Assembly (NCBI GenBank): GCA_034436375.1
Contig: DAOTVS010000200.1
Coordinates: forward strand, 1 to 30,946
Direction: 5' to 3'
Origin: DAOTVS01 sp034436375
Lineage (GTDB): Bacteria > Chloroflexota > Anaerolineae > SpSt-313
DNA length: 30,946 nucleotides
Shown here: positions 16,427 to 23,921 of the stretch, piece by piece
Layout: every line of letters starts with the position of its first letter
Position numbering within the stretch: position 1 is the stretch's first letter
Position numbers and translations under genes: made by a program
Notes under the pieces: generated by a model
Told to the model about the DNA's origin: nothing
Seen by the model: the letters and a program-made list of their open reading frames with translations, nothing else
Databases searched by the model: none

Positions 16427-16454
16427 TTGCTCTGATACAGAGGGTGAGTATACT
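16427..16454 (+). promoter_or_regulatory. Possible promoter for the receiver-domain regulator
   Basis: TTGCTC (16427-16432) and TATACT (16449-16454) are spaced by 16 bases. The -10 is good, the -35 is weak. A start near 16461 would give a leader of about 60 bases to the ATG at 16522. This also rules out an upstream GTG at 16444 as the translation start. The 16110-16521 gap holds otherwise only the transporter promoter and leader. Confidence 0.5.
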
Positions 16455-16521
16455 CCAGTTAGTTTGTTGCCGGCCCGCCCGGCCCGTTGTACTTGTTGAC
16501 GAGGACTGCAGGAACCAGGCC

Positions 16522-17736
16522 ATGGACCAGGAGACTTTTCGGCGCGAAGTGGAAGTTGCCCTGTCGGCGCTGCGCGATGTGGTGCAGTTGCGCGCCATGG
16601 ACCTGGCAACGATCCTTCTGCCGACGATGCCTCGCAGCCAGCGCGGCTGGGAGTTGTCGCGCTATCTGCTCGAAGCGATCGATCGCCTGCGCCCGGCCGA
16701 GGGTGATGTCGACTCTTGGCCGCAGCGCCGCTATGAGATCCTCACCTTGCGCTATGTGAACGGCCTCTCTCCCGATGAGGTCGCCGATCGTCTGCTGGTC
16801 AGCCGCCGCCACTTTTACCGCCAACTGCAGCGCGCCCTCGATGAGTTCGCCGACCTGCTCTGGAGTGAGGTTGATGAGGGCGCCCTCGCCCTGCCGGAGC
16901 CCCCCGCCGGCCAGGAAGAGTCGGATCACCTCGACCTGCTGCAGCGCGAAGCGGCCCCTTTGCTGCAGTCGCGCCAGAGCTGCTCCCTGCCGGAGGTCTG
17001 GCGCGGTGTGCTGGCGGTGCTCTCACCGCTCTTACCCCAGCGTGGCGTCGCGCTCCAGGCCGCTCTGCCGCCCACTCTGCCCGAGGTTTCGCTGAGCCCG
17101 GAGATCCTCAAGCAGTTCCTGTTGGGGCTGCTGGGCGACCTTTTGCGCGCTGGCCGGGGCAGCACTATCACCCTCACCGCTCAGATTTCCAGCCAGGGGC
17201 TGGAGCTTACCATCGCATTGCAGTGCGGTGCACAGGCGGCAGCTCTGGAGAATATTGCCTGGGAAGAGGTCTCCGCGCGAGCCAGCGCCAAGTTGGCGGT
17301 GCTGCACGGCGCGCGTTTCGAATTGCTGGCGGCCACACGCACCGGCGCGACCTACCGGGCGAGCCTGCCCGTGATGGGCTCGCGCACGGTGCTGGTGGTC
17401 GAGGATAATGAGCAGGTCTGCTTGCTCTTTCGGCGCTACCTCCTCAGTGGCGGTTACCAGCCTCTCGTCGCCGCCAGCGGCGCCGAGGCCATCCGCCTGG
17501 CCCACACGCGCAACGTCTATGCCGTGACCCTGGATCTGATGATGAACAATGAGGACGGCTGGGACGTGCTTCAGGCCCTCCGCCACGATCCCCAGACGGC
17601 CCACCTGCCCATCATCGTCTGCACCGTGCTCGATCATGAAGAGCTGGCCCTGATGCTGGGCGCTACCGCCTTTCTCAAGAAACCCGTCCTCTGCGAGCGC
17701 CTCCTGCAGGCCCTCGCCGATGCCCATCCCGCGTAG
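16522..17736 (+). CDS. Regulator with sigma-r4-like HTH, degenerate ATPase domain and C-terminal receiver
   Basis: This 404-residue protein has three parts. Residues 67-112 form a helix-turn-helix like sigma factor region 4 (YEILTLRYVNGLSPDEVADR then VSRRHFYRQLQRAL). Residues about 190-285 look like a decayed histidine-kinase ATPase: ILKQFLLGLLGDLLRAG resembles an N-box but has D where the Mg-binding Asn should be, no clear G1 box is visible, and GATYRASLP resembles the end of the fold. Residues 287-400 are a receiver with acid pair E294/D295, phospho-acceptor D338 in VTLDLMM and K386 or K387 in FLKKP. It is probably phosphorylated and may bind DNA. It is divergent from the transporter operon and convergent with the hybrid kinase. 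The ATG has AGGAACCAGG upstream. Confidence 0.75.
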   Translation: MDQETFRREVEVALSALRDVVQLRAMDLATILLPTMPRSQRGWELSRYLLEAIDRLRPAEGDVDSWPQRRYEILTLRYVNGLSPDEVADRLLVSRRHFYRQLQRALDEFADLLWSEVDEGALALPEPPAGQEESDHLDLLQREAAPLLQSRQSCSLPEVWRGVLAVLSPLLPQRGVALQAALPPTLPEVSLSPEILKQFLLGLLGDLLRAGRGSTITLTAQISSQGLELTIALQCGAQAAALENIAWEEVSARASAKLAVLHGARFELLAATRTGATYRASLPVMGSRTVLVVEDNEQVCLLFRRYLLSGGYQPLVAASGAEAIRLAHTRNVYAVTLDLMMNNEDGWDVLQALRHDPQTAHLPIIVCTVLDHEELALMLGATAFLKKPVLCERLLQALADAHPA

Positions 17737-17836
17737 GGTTGGGATGGCGAAGCTCCCGCCGGGTGGCCCAGAGTCCATAGGACCTGTCAGCGTACAGAAG
17801 CTTGGCCTGCGCCTCGTCGCCCTGTCTTCCGAGTAT

Positions 17837-17868
17837 ACCTGGCGTCCAGCGTCATATGGGCGCCAGGT
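17837..17868. terminator. Hairpin between convergent regulator and kinase genes
   Basis: ACCTGGCG (17837-17844) pairs with CGCCAGGT (17861-17868) in the 220-base gap between the two stop codons. The following GCAGCGGTTCTT is only slightly T-rich. A bidirectional terminator is plausible from the position. I see no gene in this gap. Confidence 0.4.
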
Positions 17869-17956
17869 GCAGCGGTTCTTGTAGGTGCCAGCCGTGGCGA
17901 GCATTGTACAGCGAGCAATCTCACCTCTTGATGCATGACGTTTGATGTTTGGTATC

Positions 17957-20125
17957 TCACGCATCTTGCTTCATCCCGCGGCTGAGGTTTTCCAGCACCC
18001 CGTGCAGCAGCCCCATCAACTGTTCCACACTCATGCCGTGCGGCATCTGAAGCTGCAACCGCCCCTCGATGGTGGTGTGATCGCCCTGCGGCTCTTGCCC
18101 CGAGACGACCACCACCGGCACCTGCGCCAGTTGGGGCTCTTGCTGAGTAGCGCGCAGGAACCCATATCCATCGAGGTGGGGCATCAACAGGTCCAGCAGC
18201 ACCAGATCCGGCCGCTCTCGTCGCATGACATGCAGCGCCTGCTGTCCATCCTGCGCCGTCAGGACCCGGTAGGGGCGCGCCGCATCATCCTGTAAATAGT
18301 GGATGAACAGCCGCAGCACATCCTCTTGATCATCCACCACCAGGACTGTCTGCACCTCGCGCCCCAGCGTGCGCAGCATATCCAGCAGGTCCTGGCGCAC
18401 AATGGGCTTGGCCAGGAAGCCTTTGACCTGCGGAATGCGGTCAATCTCCGGGTAGCTGGGCATAGGCGACACAATCAGGGGGATATTGGGGATAGCGGTA
18501 TGCGCGATGGCCTGCTCCACCCGAGCGACGGTCGCCGCGTCGAACTGCGCATCGACAATCACGGCGCGTGGCTGCAGGTCGGCTACCTGGCGGATGGCTT
18601 GGTCGGGATCACTGCCCGCAATGCAGCGATAGCCGGGCGCCAGGCGGGCAAAGAGCCGGGCGGCGACCACGCTGGTGGTAAGGAGCACGATGAGATCGCC
18701 CTCTGCGCTCTCTGCCGCCTCAACCTGCCGCCGGGCTGGCAGGAGCGGCGCAAAGGCTTCCTCGTCACGCATCGGGAGGGAGAAGGTAAAGGTACTGCCC
18801 GCGCCGGGCTCGCTCTCCACCCAGATGCGGCCCCCGTGCTCCTGCACCAGCCGCCTGCTGATGGCCAGGCCGAGGCCCGAACTGGCCAGGGAGCCCGGAT
18901 TTGCGCCCGGCCCCCGCTCGAATTCCTCGAACAGCCGCCCCTGCAGTTCCTCAGGGATGCCCGGCCCTGTATCCGTCACGGAACAGAAAACCTGGCTCCC
19001 GTCGGTAGCGGCGCTCACGGTGATTGAGCCCGTTTCCGTATGGCGAATGGCGTTGCTTAGCAGGTTGAGCAGCACCTGTTTGATGCGCGTCCGATCCATG
19101 CGCATGGGGGGAAGGTCGGGGGCAGGGCGCACCATGAGAGCGAGCCCCCGGCCTTCCGCCAGGCTGCGCACCGTGTCGGCGGCCTCCTGCATCACGGCCG
19201 CCAGGTCCGCTTCCGCGAGCTGCAGCGCCAGTTTTCCGGCTTCGAGCTGCGCCAGGTCGAGGACGTCATCCACCAACCTCTGCAGATGTTGGGCGTTGCG
19301 GCACACCGCCCCCAGGTCCACCAGGAAGGCCGGCGAGAGCACCGTGCCGGGGTAGGCTTGCGGAGATCTGTACATCACCTCGCTAAAGCCCACGATCACG
19401 CTCAGCGGGGTGCGCAGCTCGTGTGATACATTCGCCGCAAAGCGGCCTTTGGCCTGCCTGGCCTCGTCGGCCAGGCGGCGCGCCTCAGCCAGGCGCTCGT
19501 TAGCCGTGGCCAGGCGCGCATTCGCCTCGTCCATGGCGTGCAGGGCGCGGTTCAGCTTGCCCTGGTTCTCGCGCAGCTTTTCCAGCAGGCGCAGTGATTG
19601 CTGCTGGCTGCTCCAGGCCCACTGGACAACGGTGTGCAGGCCGCGTTGAGAGATCCACAGCACCCCGACCGTGGCCCAAAGCAGGCTCAGCGGGGCCAGG
19701 GGCAGCCCGCGGTCCGCGCTGAGCCCGGTGATGAGTACTGTGCAGAGGATGGCTGCTCCCGTGCCCAGGGGAGGGCTGATGGTGAAATTAGCCAGCACGA
19801 TCAGGACGGCAAAGTAAGGGGCCACCTGACCGCCCGAGGCATGCAGGGCGAGCGCGAGCACAGCGATCGGCCCTAACAGCAGGATACCCTGCGGCAGCCA
19901 GCGGCGCCGCCGCAGAGTGTAGGCCACGAGCCCTTCGATGAAGAGCGCCATCGCTCCCAGGGACCGCCACCAGGAAAAGCCCGGCGCCGTCACGGCTGCA
20001 AACCAGACGAAGCAGCCGGCGATGGTCAGCACAAGGGCGATCACCGAAGTTTGCTGCTGTCTCAGGTCCTCCGCATTGACCTCAATCTCGCGGGCCGTCA
20101 GGTCGGAAAGCTCTTCCTGCGCCAT
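17957..20125 (-). CDS. Membrane hybrid histidine kinase with two receiver domains
   Basis: This 722-residue sensor kinase has a hydrophobic N-terminal part (about residues 28-160, around five membrane segments) with no large extracytoplasmic domain, then a coiled coil (about 172-228). HisKA follows with H235 in NVSHELRTPLSVIVGFSE. The ATPase has N358 in NLLSNAIRHT, the G1 box DTGPGIP (385-391) and the G2 box GLGLAISRR. A first receiver (about 477-588) keeps D525 and K573 but lacks the N-terminal acid pair. A second (592-710) has D598/D599 and D645 but no lysine at the usual site, where QMPHGMS is found. It should autophosphorylate. The likely partner is the convergent receiver protein at 16522-17736. 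It lies 39 bases after the aldolase gene, so it may be in the deoR-type unit. Confidence 0.9.
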   Translation of the reverse strand: MAQEELSDLTAREIEVNAEDLRQQQTSVIALVLTIAGCFVWFAAVTAPGFSWWRSLGAMALFIEGLVAYTLRRRRWLPQGILLLGPIAVLALALHASGGQVAPYFAVLIVLANFTISPPLGTGAAILCTVLITGLSADRGLPLAPLSLLWATVGVLWISQRGLHTVVQWAWSSQQQSLRLLEKLRENQGKLNRALHAMDEANARLATANERLAEARRLADEARQAKGRFAANVSHELRTPLSVIVGFSEVMYRSPQAYPGTVLSPAFLVDLGAVCRNAQHLQRLVDDVLDLAQLEAGKLALQLAEADLAAVMQEAADTVRSLAEGRGLALMVRPAPDLPPMRMDRTRIKQVLLNLLSNAIRHTETGSITVSAATDGSQVFCSVTDTGPGIPEELQGRLFEEFERGPGANPGSLASSGLGLAISRRLVQEHGGRIWVESEPGAGSTFTFSLPMRDEEAFAPLLPARRQVEAAESAEGDLIVLLTTSVVAARLFARLAPGYRCIAGSDPDQAIRQVADLQPRAVIVDAQFDAATVARVEQAIAHTAIPNIPLIVSPMPSYPEIDRIPQVKGFLAKPIVRQDLLDMLRTLGREVQTVLVVDDQEDVLRLFIHYLQDDAARPYRVLTAQDGQQALHVMRRERPDLVLLDLLMPHLDGYGFLRATQQEPQLAQVPVVVVSGQEPQGDHTTIEGRLQLQMPHGMSVEQLMGLLHGVLENLSRGMKQDA

Positions 20126-20164
20126 ACCAGCCCTTCCATGCAGCGCCTCAGCTCAGGTATTTCC

Positions 20165-20980
20165 TCAGTCGTACAACCCAAATTGGGCAGCGGCCTGGGC
20201 GGGGCTGATCCCCATCTTGACTACGGCCTTGAGCCCCTGCAGGAAGCGCGCCGGGTCCTTGGCCTGGATCACATTGCGCCCAAAGACGACCCCGCGAGCC
20301 CCGGCCTGCACTGAGCGCGCCGCCAGCTCAAGGGCCTGGATCTCATGCTCCATCTTTTCCGCCCCCAGGGCAAAGATGGGGATGGGCGTGCCCTGAATGA
20401 CCTCGGCAAAGCGCTCGCCGGTGTTGAAGGTCTTGATAGCGTCGGCGCCCAGCTCGCAGGCGATGCGCGAGACGCGCATGATATAATCATGGAAAGCGTT
20501 GCGGTCGCGCTCGACCTCTGGGACGGCAAATACCTCGCCGATGATGGGTAGCCCAAAGGCGTGCGCCTCATTGACGGTGCGGGTAAAGAGGCGGACGTTT
20601 TCCGCATCGCGCCGCTCGCTGCCCGTGAGCAGGATGATGGGGGCGAGGATGATCTCGGCGCCCATGCTCACGGCGGTCGCGACCGACATCTCTTCCACCG
20701 TCTCCGACTCGCCATACCCCCAGGGCACGCAGTGGCGGGTCGTCCAGTTCACGCGGCCAATGACGAGCGGGCTGCCCCGCCGGGCGAAGAGCTTGCCGCT
20801 GAAGCGGATCATCTGCGGCGCCAGCAGCACGCCATCCGCCTCCAGGAGCGATTCGGCGGCGGCCGTGAAATCCACCAGGCCAGGGATGGGGCCGAACGTC
20901 TGGCAGTGATCCATGGCCACCACGACGGCATTCTCGCCTTCCGAGAAGAGTCGTTTCATGCGCAGTTCGAGACCTGTCAC
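20165..20980 (-). CDS. DhnA/FbaB/LsrF-type class I aldolase
   Basis: This 271-residue TIM-barrel enzyme has AVVVAMDHCQTFG (D24, H25) at the substrate-binding first strand, Schiff-base lysine K183 in GADAIKTFNTG, and the phosphate-binding GARGVVFGRNV near the end. The family includes class I fructose-bisphosphate aldolase, the AI-2 phosphate-processing enzyme LsrF and ADTH synthase. I choose the GTG at 20980 because GGAGG lies seven bases upstream and the protein then begins TGLELRMKRLF, as relatives do; a longer frame to 21073 has no such signal. It is a paralog of the aldolase at 1-697 and is next to a DeoR regulator divergent from an FGGY kinase, which fits cleavage of a ketose phosphate. 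Confidence 0.87.
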   Translation of the reverse strand: MTGLELRMKRLFSEGENAVVVAMDHCQTFGPIPGLVDFTAAAESLLEADGVLLAPQMIRFSGKLFARRGSPLVIGRVNWTTRHCVPWGYGESETVEEMSVATAVSMGAEIILAPIILLTGSERRDAENVRLFTRTVNEAHAFGLPIIGEVFAVPEVERDRNAFHDYIMRVSRIACELGADAIKTFNTGERFAEVIQGTPIPIFALGAEKMEHEIQALELAARSVQAGARGVVFGRNVIQAKDPARFLQGLKAVVKMGISPAQAAAQFGLYD

Positions 20981-21035
20981 AATGACCTCCGTTGATTGAG
21001 AACCAATACGCTCGGAAATAGACAACCTGTCACGG

Positions 21036-21170
21036 GAACTGAGGGAAGTCACGGAACTGAGGGGCAGAGTCATGTTCTACACCCTTCTGTGTGCAGGCGC
21101 TCACATCGCCCAAGGAGTTGAGCTTTACCCCTTTCTCAGCCCCCTCAGCTCCTTCAGTTCCGTCAGTTCC
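21036..21170. repeat. Degenerate GGAACTGAGGG direct and inverted repeats
   Basis: GGAACTGAGGG occurs at 21036-21046 and 21054-21064. Its reverse complement, with one change, is at 21142-21152, followed by two CAGTTCC copies ending at 21161 and 21170. The 207-base gap between the repressor and aldolase genes is largely made of this. It can fold into a large imperfect hairpin and resembles in style the GAAG/CTTC element at 738-922. Confidence 0.65.
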
Positions 21171-21187
21171 ATGAGCTCGCTTTGTCT

Positions 21188-21964
21188 TCAAACCAGCACT
21201 ACCTCCACGCCCTGCTGCTCCAGAGCGGCGACAAACTCCGCAGGGGCTGCGCTATCGGTAATGAGCGTGTGGACGCGCGCCAGGGGGATAATGGTGGTCA
21301 ACCCGGCGGAGTTGATCTTGCTGGAGTCGGCTACCACAATGGTCGCGGCGGCCGCCTCCACCATGGCGCGGCTGGCTTCGGCCTCCAGCACATTGGCCGA
21401 AGTAATGCCATGCGCTATGCTGAGGCCATCGGCGCCAAGAAAGAGCTTGTCTACGTGCAGGTCGTGCATGGCGGCTACCGTCTGTGGGCCCACCAAGGTC
21501 TGGAAATCGGGCAGATAGATGCCGCCGAGGACCAGGAGCTCCAGCCCCCGCGTCAAAGCCAGCTCTCGGAAGGCGCGCAACGAGGCAGTGATGACGGTGA
21601 GGGGCTGCAGGTCGGCGGCTCGGACAGCGATCTGGCGGGCAATCTCGCGCACCGTCGTGCCTGAATCGAGGATGATGCGCTCTCCGGGCCGGATGAGCTG
21701 CGCCGCGGCGCGCCCGATGCGCTGCTTTGCTTCCAGGTGAGGGGTATCGCGGCGATCATCGCCCATGGCTGTCGTTGGGGCAGCAACCGGCACCGCGCCA
21801 CCGTGCACGCGCTTTGCCAGGCCGCACTCCTCCAGCCAGTCCAGGTCGCGGCGCACCGAGACTTCCGATACATCGAACTGCCGGCTGAGCTCGGCAACGC
21901 GCACCACTCTGCCGGTGCGCAGCAGTTCCAGAATGGCCATTCGCCGGGCATCGCTCGCTGCCAT
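21188..21964 (-). CDS. DeoR-family transcriptional regulator
   Basis: This 258-residue protein has the DeoR winged HTH at about residues 8-55, with VAELSRQFDVSEVSVRRDL followed by KRVHGGAV, the family signature. The rest is the sugar-phosphate sensing domain, with DSGTTVREIA, FLGADGLSIAHGITSANVLE and VVADSSK. Such proteins usually repress sugar genes and are released by a phosphorylated intermediate. I choose ATG 21964; a TTG at 22003 would be almost at the predicted transcription start and adds residues that relatives lack. It is divergent from the FGGY kinase, and the shared region has CGAAA repeats and two strong promoters, so it likely controls itself, the aldolase and the kinase operon. 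Confidence 0.9.
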   Translation of the reverse strand: MAASDARRMAILELLRTGRVVRVAELSRQFDVSEVSVRRDLDWLEECGLAKRVHGGAVPVAAPTTAMGDDRRDTPHLEAKQRIGRAAAQLIRPGERIILDSGTTVREIARQIAVRAADLQPLTVITASLRAFRELALTRGLELLVLGGIYLPDFQTLVGPQTVAAMHDLHVDKLFLGADGLSIAHGITSANVLEAEASRAMVEAAAATIVVADSSKINSAGLTTIIPLARVHTLITDSAAPAEFVAALEQQGVEVVLV

Positions 21965-22016
21965 GAGATCTTGTCCCGCTCCCCGTTGTGAATGAAAGCT
22001 CAACTATTACCCCATT

Positions 22017-22045
22017 ATCATATCCCCTTTGTTCGTTTTTGTCAA
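22017..22045 (-). promoter_or_regulatory. Near-consensus sigma-70 promoter for the DeoR-type gene
   Basis: On the minus strand TTGACA (22045-22040), a 17-base spacer and TATGAT (22022-22017). Transcription would start near 22010, giving a leader of about 45 bases to the ATG at 21964. The aldolase and possibly the hybrid kinase may be on this transcript. Confidence 0.75.
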
Positions 22046-22049
22046 TATC

Positions 22050-22066
22050 CGAAAGCAAACCGAAAC
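22050..22066. promoter_or_regulatory. Putative DeoR-type operator (CGAAA repeats)
   Basis: CGAAAG at 22050-22055 and CGAAAC at 22061-22066 are 11 bases apart, directly between the two divergent -35 boxes. A third CGAAAC lies at 22114-22119, just after the kinase -10 box. Read on the minus strand these are TTTCG repeats, the kind of half-site DeoR-family proteins often bind. Assignment to the adjacent regulator is inference. Confidence 0.5.
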
Positions 22067-22079
22067 ATCCGCAGCTCTA

Positions 22080-22108
22080 TTGACAATCAATCCAAGCAGT
22101 GTTATACT
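22080..22108 (+). promoter_or_regulatory. Near-consensus sigma-70 promoter for the FGGY kinase operon
   Basis: TTGACA (22080-22085), a 17-base spacer and TATACT (22103-22108). It would give a leader of about 80 bases before the kinase ATG at 22196. Nothing else strong is seen in the 231-base divergent region. Confidence 0.8.
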
Positions 22109-22195
22109 GACATCGAAACAATATCGTAATCAGCCGGTTTGTCGCCGTGCGCCTCAAGATGGTAGCGGGTTCGCCGGCACTCGGAGACATGGGTT

Positions 22196-23722
22196 ATGGA
22201 CCTTTTGCTTGGCCTTGATGTCGGCACTACCGCGACCAAGGCCCTGCTCTGTGATCTGCAGGGCCGGGTGGTGGCCGAGGCTTCGGCCGGCTACCCGAGC
22301 GGCCTCCAGTATCCGCATCCGGGGTGGGTAGAGCAGGACCCGGCCGAGCTCTGGCAGGCGGTAACGCAGGCGGTGCGTGCGGTTGTGGCCCAGGCGCCGG
22401 CAGGCGGGCAGGTGGCGGCCCTCTCTCTCTCTTCTCAAGGCGGCACGACCATCCCAGTCGATGTGGATGGGCGCCCGTTGCGGCCGGCCATCAGTTGGCT
22501 GGACACGCGCGCGAGCGCCGCGGGCGAGGGGGCGGCTTTGGGCCGCCGGCTGGGCGAGGAGCGCGTTTACCGTAGCACGGGTTGGTGGTTGCCGGCGGGC
22601 CTGCCCCTCCATCACCTCGACTGGCTGCGCCGGCATGAGCCGCAGACCTTTGCGGCGGCCCATCGCTTTCTTTTTGTGAACGACTATGTCCTGCTGCGCC
22701 TGACGGGCGAGGCCGTCATGGACCCCAGCGATGCGGCCATGACCATGCTCTACAATCTGGAAGCGGGCGATTGGGACCCGGGCCTGCTGGCCGCCGCCGG
22801 GGGTGAGCGCTCCCAATTCTCCCCTGTGCATCCTTCTGGCGCGCCTGTAGGCCGGCTTTTGCCCGCTGTGGCCGCAGAGATGGGCCTCTCGCCCTCTGTG
22901 CTTGTCGTCAATGGTGCGCACGACCAATACTGCGCCGCCCTCGGCTCAGGGGTCATCAACCCCGGCGATGCTGTCCTCTCCTGTGGCACGGCCTGGGTGA
23001 TGTTCCTCTGTGCTGATCGCCTGCTCCTAGACCCGCATCAGGCCTTCCATCCGGCGCCTCACGTCGTCGCAGGGCGCTGGGGCGCCATCTCGAGCCTCCC
23101 GGCGGCTGGCGCGGCCATGGAGTGGTACACACAAAAGGTTCTGCTCGGCCCCGGGCAGGAGGAGGGCGAGCGTTATGCCTGGCTCAACGCCGGCGCCGCC
23201 CGCGCTCAGGCGGGCTCACGGGGACTGCTCTTCATTCCCCTGCTCAGCGGCGCCTATGCAGCCATGCATGGCGAACACGCCGCAGGCGCCTGGGTTGGCC
23301 TGACCCTGGCTCACAGCAAGGATGATCTCTCGCGCAGTGTGATGGAGGGCGTGGCTCTGGAGGTGCGGCGCCTTGCCGAGCTTTCAGCCGGGCTGGGCGT
23401 GCCGTTCAGCTCGCTCAAGATGGTGGGCGGCGCCGCCAAGAGTCCCCTCTGGCCTCAGGTCGTGGCCGATGTGCTGGGCATCCCTGTGCGCCTGCCCAGG
23501 GCGACGGAGGCAGCTGGCCGTGGCGCAGCGATCCTCGCCGGGCTGGGCGCCGGGCTCTATCGCAGCGCAGAGCAGGCCGTGGCCGAGTTTGGCGGCGAGG
23601 AGGCCGCCCTGGAGCCCAACGTCACCCACGCTGCGCTCTATGGCGCGCTCTACTCGGCCTATCTGCAGGCCCTCAGCGGCTTGCAGGACTCTCTACGGAC
23701 TCTGGCTCACTGGCGCTCGTAG
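22196..23722 (+). CDS. FGGY-family carbohydrate kinase
   Basis: This 508-residue kinase transfers phosphate from ATP to a sugar or polyol. The N-terminal phosphate loop is GLDVGTTATKALLCD (6-20); GWVEQDP is at 43-49; WLDTR (101-105) contributes to sugar binding; the catalytic base is probably D243 in NGAHDQYCAALGSG; and the second-domain ATP site shows SCGTAW (262-267) and MVGGAAKSPLW. Size and motifs are nearest to xylulokinase, but the xylulokinase SGQMHG signature is SSQGG here, so the substrate probably differs. The ATG has GGAG nine bases upstream. It heads the right-hand plus-strand operon behind a strong promoter and faces the DeoR-type regulator. Together with the isomerases and aldolases it gives an isomerise-phosphorylate-cleave route. 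Confidence 0.88.
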   Translation: MDLLLGLDVGTTATKALLCDLQGRVVAEASAGYPSGLQYPHPGWVEQDPAELWQAVTQAVRAVVAQAPAGGQVAALSLSSQGGTTIPVDVDGRPLRPAISWLDTRASAAGEGAALGRRLGEERVYRSTGWWLPAGLPLHHLDWLRRHEPQTFAAAHRFLFVNDYVLLRLTGEAVMDPSDAAMTMLYNLEAGDWDPGLLAAAGGERSQFSPVHPSGAPVGRLLPAVAAEMGLSPSVLVVNGAHDQYCAALGSGVINPGDAVLSCGTAWVMFLCADRLLLDPHQAFHPAPHVVAGRWGAISSLPAAGAAMEWYTQKVLLGPGQEEGERYAWLNAGAARAQAGSRGLLFIPLLSGAYAAMHGEHAAGAWVGLTLAHSKDDLSRSVMEGVALEVRRLAELSAGLGVPFSSLKMVGGAAKSPLWPQVVADVLGIPVRLPRATEAAGRGAAILAGLGAGLYRSAEQAVAEFGGEEAALEPNVTHAALYGALYSAYLQALSGLQDSLRTLAHWRS

Positions 23723-23772
23723 GAGCTCACAGGAGCCGGGGAGACCGAGGCAATTTGTAGGCTGTGGTGGGT

Positions 23773-23832
23773 TAGCGCCGGGCCTGTGCGGGGCATGGCA
23801 GCCGGCCATTGCCCGCAAGGGCACCGGCGCTA
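23773..23832. repeat. 9-bp inverted repeat with nested hairpins
   Basis: TAGCGCCGG (23773-23781) pairs with CCGGCGCTA (23824-23832). Inside is a smaller TGCCC-GCAA-GGGCA hairpin with a GNRA-type loop. Further right, GCCAGG and CCTGGC flank a nine-base loop. The 199-base gap between kinase and aminotransferase holds these structures and no gene that I can support. Confidence 0.5.
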
Positions 23833-23921
23833 CTTTCGGGCTGGATACACCGTGCCAGGCGAAGTTTACCTGGCCCATCAGTTCCGTGTTCGCGGGCGGA
23901 CACAATAGATGAGAGGTGGGT

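Noticed and set aside
20165..23722. An lsr (AI-2) operon, from the FGGY kinase plus DhnA aldolase pair
   Set aside because: The regulator is DeoR-type, not LsrR, no LsrABCD-type transporter is present, and the transporter found is CUT1. It remains a remote alternative.
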